NCBI GenBank assembly: GCA_017591395.1
Contig: WEDG01000464.1
Coordinates: 62,001-126,000 of the forward strand
Direction: 5' to 3'
DNA from: Schistocephalus solidus
Taxonomy: Eukaryota; Platyhelminthes; Cestoda; Diphyllobothriidea; Diphyllobothriidae
DNA: 64,000 nucleotides
Under the pieces are notes generated by a model. The model made no database searches and had not been told where the DNA came from. It worked only from the letters and a program-made list of their open reading frames with translations. Below are positions 22,975 through 35,800 of this stretch, one piece after another (the stretch's first letter is position 1; each line of letters opens with the position of its first letter). A program made the translations under genes and the position numbers.

Positions 22975-23583
22975 TCTGTGTGATGTGATCAACGACTCGG
23001 TGGGTATGGCATAATTTGGAAACCTGATGAACTTCTGTCCTAAATGCACTTAGGGAGATAATCACGAAGACTGCCAGGGGAGGGGGGGGAGTGAAGAGTG
23101 GAATGGATTGCTGCCCGTCAAGAAAGTTTGTAGACGCCCTTACGAGGGAAAAACCAACTGAAACCGTAGCAAACAGGACGCTGCAGAATAGTTCCCGGGA
23201 GGAGGTATAACATGTAGAGTAAGCAGGACAGCACTACTAATCGTGAAAAGTAACCTGACCCAGACAAGCTTACTGATGTCTGAGCCTAAACAGGATCACA
23301 AACCCCAAAAAACACGCACTGCCCATATGACCCCCTTTCTGAAGACGGACGACAAGATCAAGCGGCCTGTGCAACGGGGCCAGTCAACAGCAAACAATCA
23401 TGTCAAAAAGAGCATGGTTTGCACATACCAAAAACTATATGCAAAGTTGTTTTTATAAGTGGAAATATATATGTATACCTAATCCGCAGTGAGATAAGGG
23501 GTAATCTTTGTAACTTCCTGGGGAGAAGAGTTCAGGAATGGCAGGAGAGAGAAAGAGAGAGAGGAGGGGGGAGGGGGTGGAAA
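22975..23583 (-). other. XPO4: 3' flank of XPO4
   Basis: Sequence after the XPO4 stop codon. It includes a purine-rich GAGA/GGGGGA run (about 23548-23580) next to the stop and a short G run at 23082-23089. I did not identify a certain polyadenylation site. Confidence 0.35.
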
Positions 23584-23835
23584 CTAAAAGTTACACAAAA
23601 AGGCACGGACGCAGAGGACGAAGGAACGGAACAGTTGTTGGAAGTCGACACGTTCGGTGCGGCTGGGACGGCCTAGGACGATGGCACCCGTGAGTGGGGA
23701 GAGTGGCGTCTTCGCTGATTGCATAACCCGATTTAGCGGCTCACTGAGTTCCTGAAAGGCCGACTGCAGACGATGCTGCGTGTCTTCGTTCGGACAACTG
23801 GCCACCCACCGTTTCACCAGTTCGTCAAACATATC
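23584..23835 (-). CDS. XPO4: XPO4 last exon (20) with stop
   Basis: Acceptor CGTCTTTTAG, 83 codons plus TAG at 23584-23586. FDELVKRWVASCPNEDTQHR matches the family SELVETLLSSQQDPVIYQR, and the final residues FVLCVRAFLCNF match the family C-terminus. Confidence 0.92.
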   Translation of the reverse strand, partial: DMFDELVKRWVASCPNEDTQHRLQSAFQELSEPLNRVMQSAKTPLSPLTGAIVLGRPSRTERVDFQQLFRSFVLCVRAFLCNF

Positions 23836-26800
23836 CTAAAAGACGCGGACGGAGAGGAAGAATGAGTTTTAGTTTATTTGGTAAGGGCAATAGGCAATGA
23901 CTTTGAACACCCTATTGTTTATATTCCGGTGCATTATATACATATGTACAGGAATTCTTGAAGATTGTCACTATCGAACGGTCACTTGCGGAATTAAGGA
24001 CCAACAAGCGTGTATGCGGCAAGCCCAATAATGGGCTCAACACTGTCAGCCCCTGCGCCAACTCCCATATGAAATCGTTTTCACTTGGTCCAGTAATTAG
24101 AACATGGTGCGTGTGGCACGAGAGTGAGACAGGTACTGCGTAAGTTTGCCTTGTCATAAGGGAATTCACGTGATATCGAAACACTGTGCCCTCACCGCTT
24201 GTGACCGACGAACCATCCGGCAGGGCTTTAAAACGCCAAGTTTCACCTCCAATCCACCTGGCCGTATCTAATCGGTAAAAGACAGCTCAGCCTGCGAGAA
24301 AGGCAATGTGCTAAGCCGGTAGTCCTCAGTAGAGCCGAAGTCAAATGCAAAATCCAACTAGTTGGTTATTGGAAGTGCCCACAGAAAACGGGTGTGGGAG
24401 TCTTTCTCTTATATCTAAAGATCTGGTGGCAGGAGCGGTTATTTTTAAGCAGTCCGCAGTGGGCAGAAGAAGAGGTGTTAGCATTTTGAAAAAAGTAATA
24501 ACTACGGCTCATCTGTTTGCAACTAAACAGACTTCGTAGTGTTCACCGGTAGCGGTTTCTTCAAAAGAAGAATTTCACTGGACTGAACACTGACGTACAA
24601 AAAGCCTCGGAGAATGGACCATATGCGGTAAATCTGCGAGTTCGCGTTTTTCCCGTCTGTAGATATGCGGGCAGCAGGGGCTATTAGCAATTTCTTAGAA
24701 GTAAATTGCACAACCACCACGTAGTTCTGAACCCAATTACTCATCATGCATGGTGTAAACCCAGTTGGCAGGACAAATTATGACCAATTTTTTGTAATGA
24801 AGTCAGAAAAACGGACAGTCAAAGGAAGCAACCGATAGTTCACTAGAGAGTGAGAGAGAGAGAAACTAAGTCCTAGGCCCGTTTGCTGTGACTGCTGTTT
24901 GTGTGAAATATTAAATATTGGGCATGCACACATAAGGCCAACTTCACAGATGAATCGGAGCAAGCAAGTGATCTGCGCTGCTGCCCCCGCTGCTTTAAGA
25001 AATCAAGCGGACAGGCAGTAATGTAACCTATAAGCAATTCAGTATGACAATAATTGCTTGAGGGACTTCTTAAAAATGATGAATTACAAGCAAAAAAGTA
25101 TAATTGTTCAATAACCAGGAATAATTTAAAGTATTTACACATACATTGTTGCGTAAGGCATTTAACAATGTATAAAAAACTCCATGGATATTTAACCCGT
25201 GGCTCATAAATAAATTCCTCGGACTAAACACCCAGCAAAGGGTAACTGACTATGTTTGTAAGCGGAATATAATGCCCCCATTAGTTAATGATAACTTGGT
25301 TTTTGGGTAGTTTGCTGGGAGGGCGGCATACATAGTTCAGTATATTTCAGGGTACTAGCCAATGCCCTTGAAAGCCCTATTAAAAATGGTACAATATTCA
25401 GTTCAAAATAAATGTTACTATAAAGTAGGGAGTAACATATACATTTGCAAGAGGATATTTTTGCTCCTTGCGTGTGCCACAAAATTCAGAGATGTTACTT
25501 TTCTTGAAGGCGATAGCGTTTTTAGAGGGGATAGGCCGTTCCCCGGTAGGGAGCGGAAATTACGGCAAAACCAGACAACGGATCGGCTCAGACAGTGCCT
25601 TGGGCCTGGAAATGTGAAAGGAGATTGAAGTCGAAGGGTCGGCGCATTTTCTTCATTATAAACAACCTGATATGCTCGAAGCTATCACGGTGAGCTCAAA
25701 TCCGTGGTTTTGAAAGCCGCCAACTGACGGGGTAACTTGGACCACGCAGTCAGCCCAATGTTAGTGGTCGACGGGTGAACTGAGAGTCAGGCCGCAGTGG
25801 CTCTTTCCTAATGTGGCCTCTATGGCAGTCCGTGGAGTCCGAGCCAGGTGTGGCGGCACGCTTAGGGGCGGCTCCCGTCGCGCCAGCCACCTACGCCCCT
25901 CCAGCCTCCGGTCTTCTTGAATTCGTCATTACACCGGACCCAAGTGGTGGAGGGAGAGAGAATGCGGCAAATGTAGCGCAAATCTATTAATGCTATAATC
26001 TAATTCACGCGTAAGTCACCGTCTCTGCGCCCACCAGGTATCTGCGACGACCACGCTGAATGGAAGATCCAGTAAAATCACATGAGCAAGGCTTAGCAAC
26101 ATTAGGAGCGTACAAAACGTCAAAATAGGGATGCAATTGCAATGAAATAGACACGCAATGTGATACCGCTCAGGTATTAGGCACAGAGCACTGTTCACCG
26201 ATTCAAAGACAATAGAAAGCCAATAGTTACCGGGTTGAGGTGTATAAGAGCGAGCAGCGTGGTCGATAGGTAGTTCTCCAATTCCGACGAAAAGACGGGC
26301 CCAAGAACCAGGAAGAAAAGGTCAGAGAAGAGGGCCCTATCGAGAGGAAAGTTGGTGATCAGGCGCTTCGATAGCTGGAGGCGCCAACTGGAGTCTGCCG
26401 TCGCCGCCGATGTGAAGACGTCGAGGCAGCAGTCTGTCAGACAGGTGATCACTTCTAGGCAACCGATGCTAACGGAGGTCTGGGGTGCACTGGAGTCCTG
26501 AAAGAGACCCAATCGCACGAGACGGCCCAGATGAGCTATATTGCTGTCAGACAGGTGGACCAAACCCTCGGCGCGCAATTCCAGGGCGTAGCTCACGAGG
26601 GAGTAGAACTTTGAGCAAAACTCGGGCTCCTAAAGGGGAGGGGGTGGGAGTGTGAAAAGGACATCAGTCGTTCTATTAAAGACGACAGAAAAGGTGGTGG
26701 GGGAGCGCTCCTGACTGGTGGGGGAGCGCTCCCTGACTGGTGGTCGTCTAGACGCATAGGCGAAGTGCCCCTAGGAGGTGGAAGGAAATAGTCGAAGAAA

Positions 26801-29800
26801 GGAGGTAAGAAAGCGATTGGACATGGGATAAGATACTTCCCTCATCTTGAGATTACAGGTAGACTTGCGCTGGTAGGGACGCTTTTTAGGGCCACCTGAA
26901 CAGGACACTGGAATAGGAATCGCCAGGCCTGCTTAAAGTAGGTGACGCTTACGGTAAATTACCGGAAGTGAAAAGATACCATATCTTAACACTAACACTA
27001 ACCCGAACATAAAACTAAACTGTCACCTTAATCTTAAGCCGAGTCCTACCTTAAAATATAAACCGTATAGTTAACCAGATAATAACCTCAAACGGAAACC
27101 TAACCCTCATCTTAATCCTCAACATAATTTCATTGGAGTATGCCGCAAAGCCACACGTATTGTGGGTGGTTCCTACCCCCGTATCCTGTTTAGGCAGCCC
27201 TACAAAGCATCATTACCCTTGTGCTAACTGCTAGGCGGGCACCTATTCACGCGCTAAAAACCCGACATCTCCCTGATTTACTCAATTTACTTGCATTAGG
27301 ATTGCTTCAAACGGACTAAATACTTAAGCGTCATGGTAATGGCGGTTTGCGTAGAATATAGTTTCAAGATAATGCCTACAGGTATCATACTACCCTCGAT
27401 TAAGTCTTTTCAGCCGATTGCGTTAGTCGTACTCGGTGAGTACGCGCTAATTAAGTAATGCGTCTGTTATCAATGAAGTTAGGTGGTTGCATATTAAAAG
27501 CACATCACTTAAAAATTCCAAATTAAGCGAATATGTGATGGCTATGCACATGGATGTGTGCAGCCCAATGAGGCTTTAAAAGTATACGTGATCCCGGTTT
27601 TGGATGGTTTCTTAATAGGCAAGTGAAGTACGACTTATTCTCGAAAGGTAATGAAATCTGAAAAGCTCAGGTTCAATTGAAAAGTAATGAACAAAATACT
27701 TTGCACTTGCAAACACGAACGGCCACGAAGGCGTACTAGTGCTCCCACTAACAGCTGTTCAACGCAGTAACTAGTGTTCAGATAACTGTTGACGCTATTG
27801 AAGGTTAAAGCAGTTCACATTTCTTAAAAGTTTGGACATCCTTTTCTGTAGTATTCATTTTCAGGCATGTTTTTTTACATATTCCCGCTGATTGTAACAA
27901 ATAGGGACTGGGTAAACTGAACTAAAACTTCTGTATGTCTCTTCTGGGAAAAATGAATGAGTCCATATTGCAGTTAAAAATTAACCAGCAAAAGGCATAT
28001 TATTTAATTTGTGTTTCTTTTTTCAGGTAACTAGAGGGGTTTCCAACTGAAGGCGAACATACAATTACTCGTGAATGAACCTAGGATCACGTCCCACGTT
28101 GATAAAAACTTTACTTGAAAGTACGTTTAAGGAGCTAGGGTTTCATGAAACTCGGCACCTGCAATGCGGTTCATCGTTTTTGTGGCTTTTCAATAGCTGG
28201 CACTACTATATATACACAGTCACGATACCTGCACCTTTCAAACAAACGAATACTTGGAATGAAGGTATCTGGAAGCACTGCACGGATATTCCTTTGGAAC
28301 AGTAGCAGCTACTTTTATGCACAGAAGTAGCAGGTCCGCCTAAAAGCCGTGCATAAAACAAACTGCTTCTATATCAAATAATTTCTTTGTGTCGAAGACG
28401 AAAACAAGAGAGACATATCTCCTTTGCGTGACCACGATAACACGGAGGTACTATCATGGGCCCAGGACGCCCCTCTTGCAGAATGCTGCTGATGTGAAGC
28501 AGTAGGCCAAAATTAGGAAGGGTGTGGGTTTAAGCCAGTACCATTAGGATCGATTCAGTCAAAAGTGGCAGAAGATAGCCCAGACAGATGATTGTGACGT
28601 CTACCGCCCCGAGAGGAGGAGAAGGGTTGAGCGAAGTTCCGTTCCTGTTTGGCTCAGTTGCAGGGTCTCTGTACAGTCGTAGTTCAAACTCGTGGCTCAG
28701 GAAGAAATTTAGGAGCTCCATGAAAAGCCGTAACTCGGCAAGGCTTTGCTGGTCGTCTGAGTCCGCAGTAGCCCTATCTACAAAATGAGATTTACAAAAA
28801 AATGTGTTACTGAAAAGAAACACGTACAACTGTTTTTCACAGTATAAGGTGGTCACTCACGGGCATTCACACTGGCGTACTGCGCGCAGAGAACGGTACT
28901 GAAGATGAAGAACTGAGCGGAAGCCAGATTGTCTTTAAATTTCAATGAGTCACCTAGCTGAGCGCTGAGGGCGTCCAAATCCCCGCTGGTGGCCGCCGGA
29001 CAGTCGGCGAGATAGACCAGGCAGTTGTCCGCCATCTCATAGAGGAGACCGATTATTGCTAGAGTAACATCGTGGCACATGTGACAACGCTAAAGGAAAC
29101 AGCGAAAGTCAAAGCCTTGGTACGTGTGCATAGGGTAAAAGTAACCGCTACATGATGACTTTCTGGTAACTGCCAGTAACATCAAAAACTAGACAAAATG
29201 CATTATGGTGGGGCGAGAGAACTGCGGGAGGACAGTCTTCGGCTTCTGCTGACCTCATCCACAGGAAGTCCAGTCAGCTCGTTCAGGCAAGAGCGAATTG
29301 CTATGCTGGCAGACTTCCTGTTTCAGAGGCAGTTTTGAGTAAGACACAATTCAATCAAACCTTTCCTTTCTTGCCACTGACGCTCTTTGTCAGTAAAATT
29401 GTCCAATCTAAAAGAACAACAGTCGGTACCAGCAGGCTGTCCAGAGAAACTAAGAGTAATGCACTTACTCGAGAGTGCTTCTAACCATCGGAGTCCTCAC
29501 TGTTCGCAAGAAGTCGTCCAAAAAAAAGCTTTCGGAAAAAAAACTCCTACTGATCCGATGAGAAAGGCTACAGAGGACAGGTGTTTTCAACACCTGTCTT
29601 GTCCTGCCGTTATGCAGACAAGATAAACAAACTGACTTAGCAAAGTTGTTTCAGTGAGTAAACTAGGCATGGTGATCAAGTGGATTGACACCCAAGGCGT
29701 CGATTAAAACTAGGTCAGAGCATCTTGGGTTCGAATCCCCCGAGGTCACCGTGTTTTTACAATTGGGTCAAAAGAAAAATTACAAAATTAAGGGCATTCT

Positions 29801-32450
29801 TTGATATCATCTGGAATACATTCGCACCTAAAAGTACCTAAAGTTGCAGCATCTACGATGAGAGGAAGTAAGATAAACTTGAATCGAACAAGCGCTCCAG
29901 ACCAGCTGACTATTCGGTGAATGTTGAGGACATGTCGGTTTTATCTTGAAAAGGACTGTGCAAATCTTCTTTGTATGGCCCTATGAAGTTTTTGAAAATA
30001 GGATTCTGTATAAAAGCTTTACATTTTATCCTAGATTCTGAGCTCTTTATGGAATATACCGTCAAGGTAATCAACAAGCAACGTATGCTGGTCCATTTTC
30101 TAATATAATTGTCAAAAGTTAATTCAGATATAAAGTGGAGATAGGCCAGGATATCCATAGTCAAATTATCTATCAGACAGGTTGACTATAAATAACTATC
30201 GATACAGGCCTAGCACAGATGGCAAAAAACGACTTCCTTATTACATTACAATGTCGAGATCTGAAACGGATTGAAATAATAAGAGCGACAAAAGTAAGAA
30301 TTGTAAGCTCTTGAGATGCACATAATGTTCTCCCACAATCCGGCTCTAATCCGGGGAAATGGGGTACAGACCCACAGGAGTAACCATTTAACTGCGCCAG
30401 CCAGGAAATAAACTGTTGCAAACATATGAACGCTCGACAAACTGGCCTCCAAATTAGTAACATGTCTAATCACACGAGGCTGGCTTTAGCTGATCCATCC
30501 TTATATAAAAGAGGAATTAAGGCGTTCCTTCTCCATCTTGCCTCGGGGATCGGGGTTTAGGTGTTTCGGGAGGAGGTCGCAAATGGACAAGCGTTACTGG
30601 CAAAACAAAAAATGACAAATTCGGGCTTACTAACCATCTTCGGCTAGACAGTCATTCCTGAACCCCAGGTCAGACAACCTGAAGTTTGTGCGGCAACCGA
30701 CGCTCTACCCTTACCCATTCCGCTGTCCTCTTATGCCAAACAGGATAGACTTTCATATATGCTCAAAACGGATAGATCAAAACAACGTTAACGACTAGAC
30801 GCCTGCGTTTATGCAAATGGAAGGAAATTGCCTACCTGAAACAAATGAGTGACGGCATTTTGGCAGACAGGCATAAAAATTGCTGTCCAGAGCCAGGAGA
30901 TGAGATCGCCAGCTTCGGAATTTGCAGCGATCCACCGAAAAGCGCGGGTAAGGCCACACACGGCGGCCAAACAGGAAACCAATTTTGTGGAGACTTCACT
31001 AGAAATCGCGGTTTCAGTCAGGGGGGTGACAAGCGGCTCGATCTGGCTTTTCAATTGGCCTAAAAACTGATGAGATATAAGCACTGCTTAATTGTTATCA
31101 GTACACGTGTTTTAAAACAATCGGAAGAACACCTCTTTGGATTTACCTGGAAGAAGGGATCTGTCGGTTGGGCCCCGTATTCGCACGAAGCAGCGATACC
31201 AACGCTGTGCCTAAGTGACCAACACCCACGGACACAGGAATCGATTAACTCTGTGAGCGTTTCGACCGGCAAAGTAGACCAGGTATTCGCCTGGATGGCT
31301 TCGCGACTGCAGAGTAGATCACAAAAATCCATCCAGGGAGGGCAACCAGTGGTGTTCTTCAGTCTGTGTGGAGGACAAAAAGTTAATAAAACAATGACAG
31401 TAACACTGTTCGCCAACTGACTGAAATACCTATACTGCGGTGCATGACAGATTTTAACACAGATAAATACTGCAGTGAATGCTTTGAAAGCTTCAAACTG
31501 AGTCCCCGATCTCCCTGGTAATAAATGAAATCAGTACCACTTAAACCAAGTAATAAATATGATAACGATTTCACTGTTTTGAAGTAAAACTGCTGTTCAC
31601 CCTGTAAGGAAGCCCTGTTGAGAAAGTGGGCAAATCCAAGTGTCGCGGTCCGATGCCCTTGCCAAAATGGCAGATTAGGAGCCAGCCAATCTCCTGATCC
31701 GGGGGGTTCTCTTCAGCTTTGGAAGAGTCTAAAACAAAGCGGTCGTCGACCAGCATTCAGTATCGATGAGAAAGCTGACGCAAAACTAATCCTAGTTTTG
31801 CATCAGCCCAAAAGTCGAAATTCACGCAATCCACCTCGCTCGACACCCATGCGCGGTGACCAGAAGAAGCGACTAACCTCGAAAGTAAAGACACGCGGCA
31901 ATAAAAGATGCTCGAAGGTTCAAGCCCTCAGCTCTCGAATTTTGTGACGGCGACGAAATTGTGGGCCCGACTTAATATCATCCTCGAGTAGAGAGGGGAA
32001 GCCCAGCATAACTTAAGATAGTGAGAAAGTATTTAAGCAGAGCGAGGATGGAAGGGGGAGATAGAGGTGTCCAGTATAATTACTCACTGCTGGAGTGAAT
32101 GACGCGCAAGGATGGAGAGCAGACAGGAAGCAAGAGAAGTGATCTTCGGCTCGCCCATCCAAGTTGACATGGCAAGCCGCGTGGAAACAACAAGACTGGC
32201 GATAATGGCGGGGAAAGTGGATATGGCAGCGGCGGAGGTCCCACCGGGCGGACGTATGAGGAGCTGAGACAGGGTGGGCAGGGAAGGCGTATCTGCCTGC
32301 TGAGGCATTGACGTTAACGGCGACGACGACGGGGAGAAAGAGGGTAAAATGAGACGTTTAGTGGACGAGCTCGAAAAGACAGTGATAATCAGTGTTAGAC
32401 GAATTTGTAACAGGATCTGGCAGGCCGGGTCATAAGGACTTCATCGAACC

Positions 32451-32535
<85 letters not shown>

Positions 32536-32831
32536 AGAATGGAACCGACAAAGACAAGGGAGACCGGAATGGCCATTTCTGGCTTATTAGCCGTCATCAG
32601 CCAGTCATACCTAATCCCAAGTGTGGCACACCTGGGATTCGAACCCGCGACCTTTGGTATTTGAGTCGAACGTTTCACCATTTGAGCCACGGGCTCGTTG
32701 TTTTTGTCGGTTGTGATCGGGAATATGATGATAGTATGGGGCTCACCGATCTGCTTAAGGAACACGCATGTTCCGTTGTGCCCTGGAGCTCAGACTCAGA
32801 GCCCTCGCAGGCGGTCGCATAGCGACGTGTA

Positions 32832-32892
<61 letters not shown>

Positions 32893-35800
32893 GATATCAT
32901 ATTCAGGCAATGGGAATTCAGAGAAAAAATTATTTGCCGGTTAGCTCAGCTGTAGGCTACCCAGTGCATGTAAAAACGGCGGATAGAAGGAGGAATAAAA
33001 TTGAAAAAGTTGCTCAGACAAATGGTGGATCTCAGATCTGACGCATAGGCAGTTGGAATCACGTGCCGCTAATACCATAGGGGTGGCTGGAAACCAATAG
33101 AACAAATTGATTAGCTGAAAAAGGTCAGATGTCAGAACAGTATCAAAGCGATTAGTTTTGTTCATTTTCTCTCGCCGCTGTCGTCTTATGACTTAAAGGC
33201 TCCACTCATAGACCGGGCGACGCCCGCGACCTCGCGTGTGCCAGATTGACGTTGAATCCCATGAACGTGCACGACTTGGGCCGTGAATTCGGAAGCAAGA
33301 CAAACTAACAAGTAAACGAGGACTGCAAGATGTCCATTTCTAATAACCTCCCGCTCATTCTCCTAACCAAACAAGGGTACTTGCAAACTTTCCTTCTCGT
33401 TGGCTATGCATGAGCACGCATTTATTCAAAGCATACTAATTAACGGCAAAAATATTCGTACATTCATAGTTATACGTCTGTTCTACGTCCAGTTGATGCC
33501 ATAAACTTCACGTTTCGCATTAAATTCGTGGAAATTATAGGATGTAACCAAAAGAAAGGCGAAATGTAGTCAACATCAAAACTGAAATAAATTCCCGTAT
33601 GACATTGGACCTCGAGAGACTGGACTGTACACTGCGGTTCAAAGACATCTATAAAATACATACATACAGAAATTTACACGAAAACTCCTTCAAAGTTCGA
33701 GAAAATTGTCCCACATCTAGATGTACAACGATTCTCTTCACTGTAGATTGTTGGTACTTGGAACGAGCTTACCGAATAGGTTTTATCGACCAGCCAAATA
33801 CAGACATTCAAACATAAGCTGCGTGTTTACTGTGTTTACTGCTTTTCTTATTTGTTTTGTTCCCATTAGCCTATCATTATCATCTGTTAATATTGGTACA
33901 GAAACTCCGCGCTACTGAAATGGCATCAGTAGTGAAGTTTTGGTTAATGGCACAACAGCGGGTACGGCAACCTTAGTAACCCCGTTATCCACTAAAGTGT
34001 TTTCACTGATATTGCCTATTACTCTTGAATGGATAAAGCTTTTCGCCCCAGAACAAAGTAATGAAAGAAGGGGGCGGGGGGGGGACTCACAGTGCCCGAA
34101 AAGTCTTCCACTTGGGAGTTTGCCAAGTAGGTGATGGCTAACCGCGACATGAGCCAAAAGGTGTCTTCCGTGAGTTGGGCAGAACCAACACGGCTGGAGA
34201 CTTGGAGACGAAAGAGGCGGAATAGGACGGAGAAGAGTCTGTTTTGAGAAGCGAGGTGAAGAGGTCCCAGAGGTTTTCATAGAGCGGAAAAGCAAGGGGC
34301 AGCAATAAAGGTTTACTGCAGGGGAGAACGGGTGTTCAAACACAAACAACTCACAGCTGAGGAGAAGTAGGAGAACTTCTCATCAGTTTACAGCTCCGTT
34401 AACTTAAATAGTTGTGCACCTGATGGATTCGAGTGAGAAGCCGAAACATTAGGGAATAAACGTTCTCTTTCAGTCATCGCACCGCAATATTTTGAATTAG
34501 TTCCTTAGGCCACGGGCACTCAGTATGCGTGTTATGTTAGCGAAGTTTAGTAGAGGCTGGAAGAAGATGGTAAACGAGAAGATGGACAGTTTTCAGGACA
34601 AATAAGGTTTTGATAAAGTAACGAATGCTGCCAAAGACAAGGGAGACGGCAATGGGCATTTACGGCTCATTATCCGTCATCGGTCGGGCCTACGACACGA
34701 TATTTTGGGACAAACTGGGATACCGGGGCGATCATCTCTCGCAACCCGGTCGGCGAACGCACTTTCAACAATGATCAATAGTTCTGATCACAATTGACAA
34801 AACGGGCCCTGACTTAAAAACGTTCAATGACAAGGGCGTCCCGGGAAGGGAGATGGTATGCAGTCAGGGTCAGCAACAGATATCCCGTGGAACGTGTCTT
34901 ACGGGAATCAGTGGTAATAGGGAGCCAGCCTAGGTTAGGCTTGGCACTAGCCACAAAGTAAGCTGCACAATTTCAAGGAACTACTTTGCCCAAATAACTT
35001 GCCTTAATATGGAAGGTAGCTGGATGATTTGGGGTTGGACATCCGTAGGCAGTGGGGAGTTTTCCAAGGCACAGAAGAGGAACCTTTTACAGATGGCAAC
35101 GTCGTTGTCGTTGTACTCCTTGTCACCAGCAGACCAGATACCGGAACGCATCTGTGTAAGGTGTAGAAAATCAGTTCGGAAAAAGGTTTGAAGCAGGGTG
35201 ACGCTGTAGAAATGCTTGAAGGTAAAGCTGCACCACAAAAATCATTAGAGGCGAACCTTCGGAAGTCACTGGTTTCAGTCATAGATACCATGTACAGCAG
35301 CACAGCAGAGGAAGGCTGAAAAGGACGAAGTAGCCACAGAAAAGTCCGCCATCTTAGGCTTACTCGTGGCTCATCAATTGCACATATCTCCGACAAGGTT
35401 TCGTGAAGGAATCAAAACATGCAAGTGCAACTCGTCCATTAACAAGATCTTACAGCTGTCCGTCGAACACAAAAAGGGACACTGAGAATTCAGTAAGCAA
35501 TAGGGATGGATTCCTCCACCCCCCTGCCCCGATCGGGCATGAGAAGGGAGACGGCGACGGAAAATTGGTTGGTGGTCAGTGGCTTAAATGGCACAAGGCC
35601 CCCGCCCGCTGGTGGTACAGTACAGCAGGCCCTCCTCTCCTAAGCGAACCAGAGCTCACGTAAAGATTGAACTGGCGCTGTGCAGACACAGCGGATAGCC
35701 TCAGTCTGTTGCGCCCAGCAGTCGAGGCGGTTATTAGGATTTCATTGCGGGGCATGATCAGATTCCGAGGAAATCTGCATTTGGGGGGAGCAAACTGAAA

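Noticed and set aside
31571..31756. A 61-codon frame ending in a good FSTGLPYR-like segment as XPO4 exon
   Set aside because: The overlapping frame gives a clear match to the GGFAHMD region and correct phases.
33912..34349. A 145-codon minus-strand frame
   Set aside because: It overlaps XPO4 exon 11 in another frame; only the exon 11 frame matches the family.
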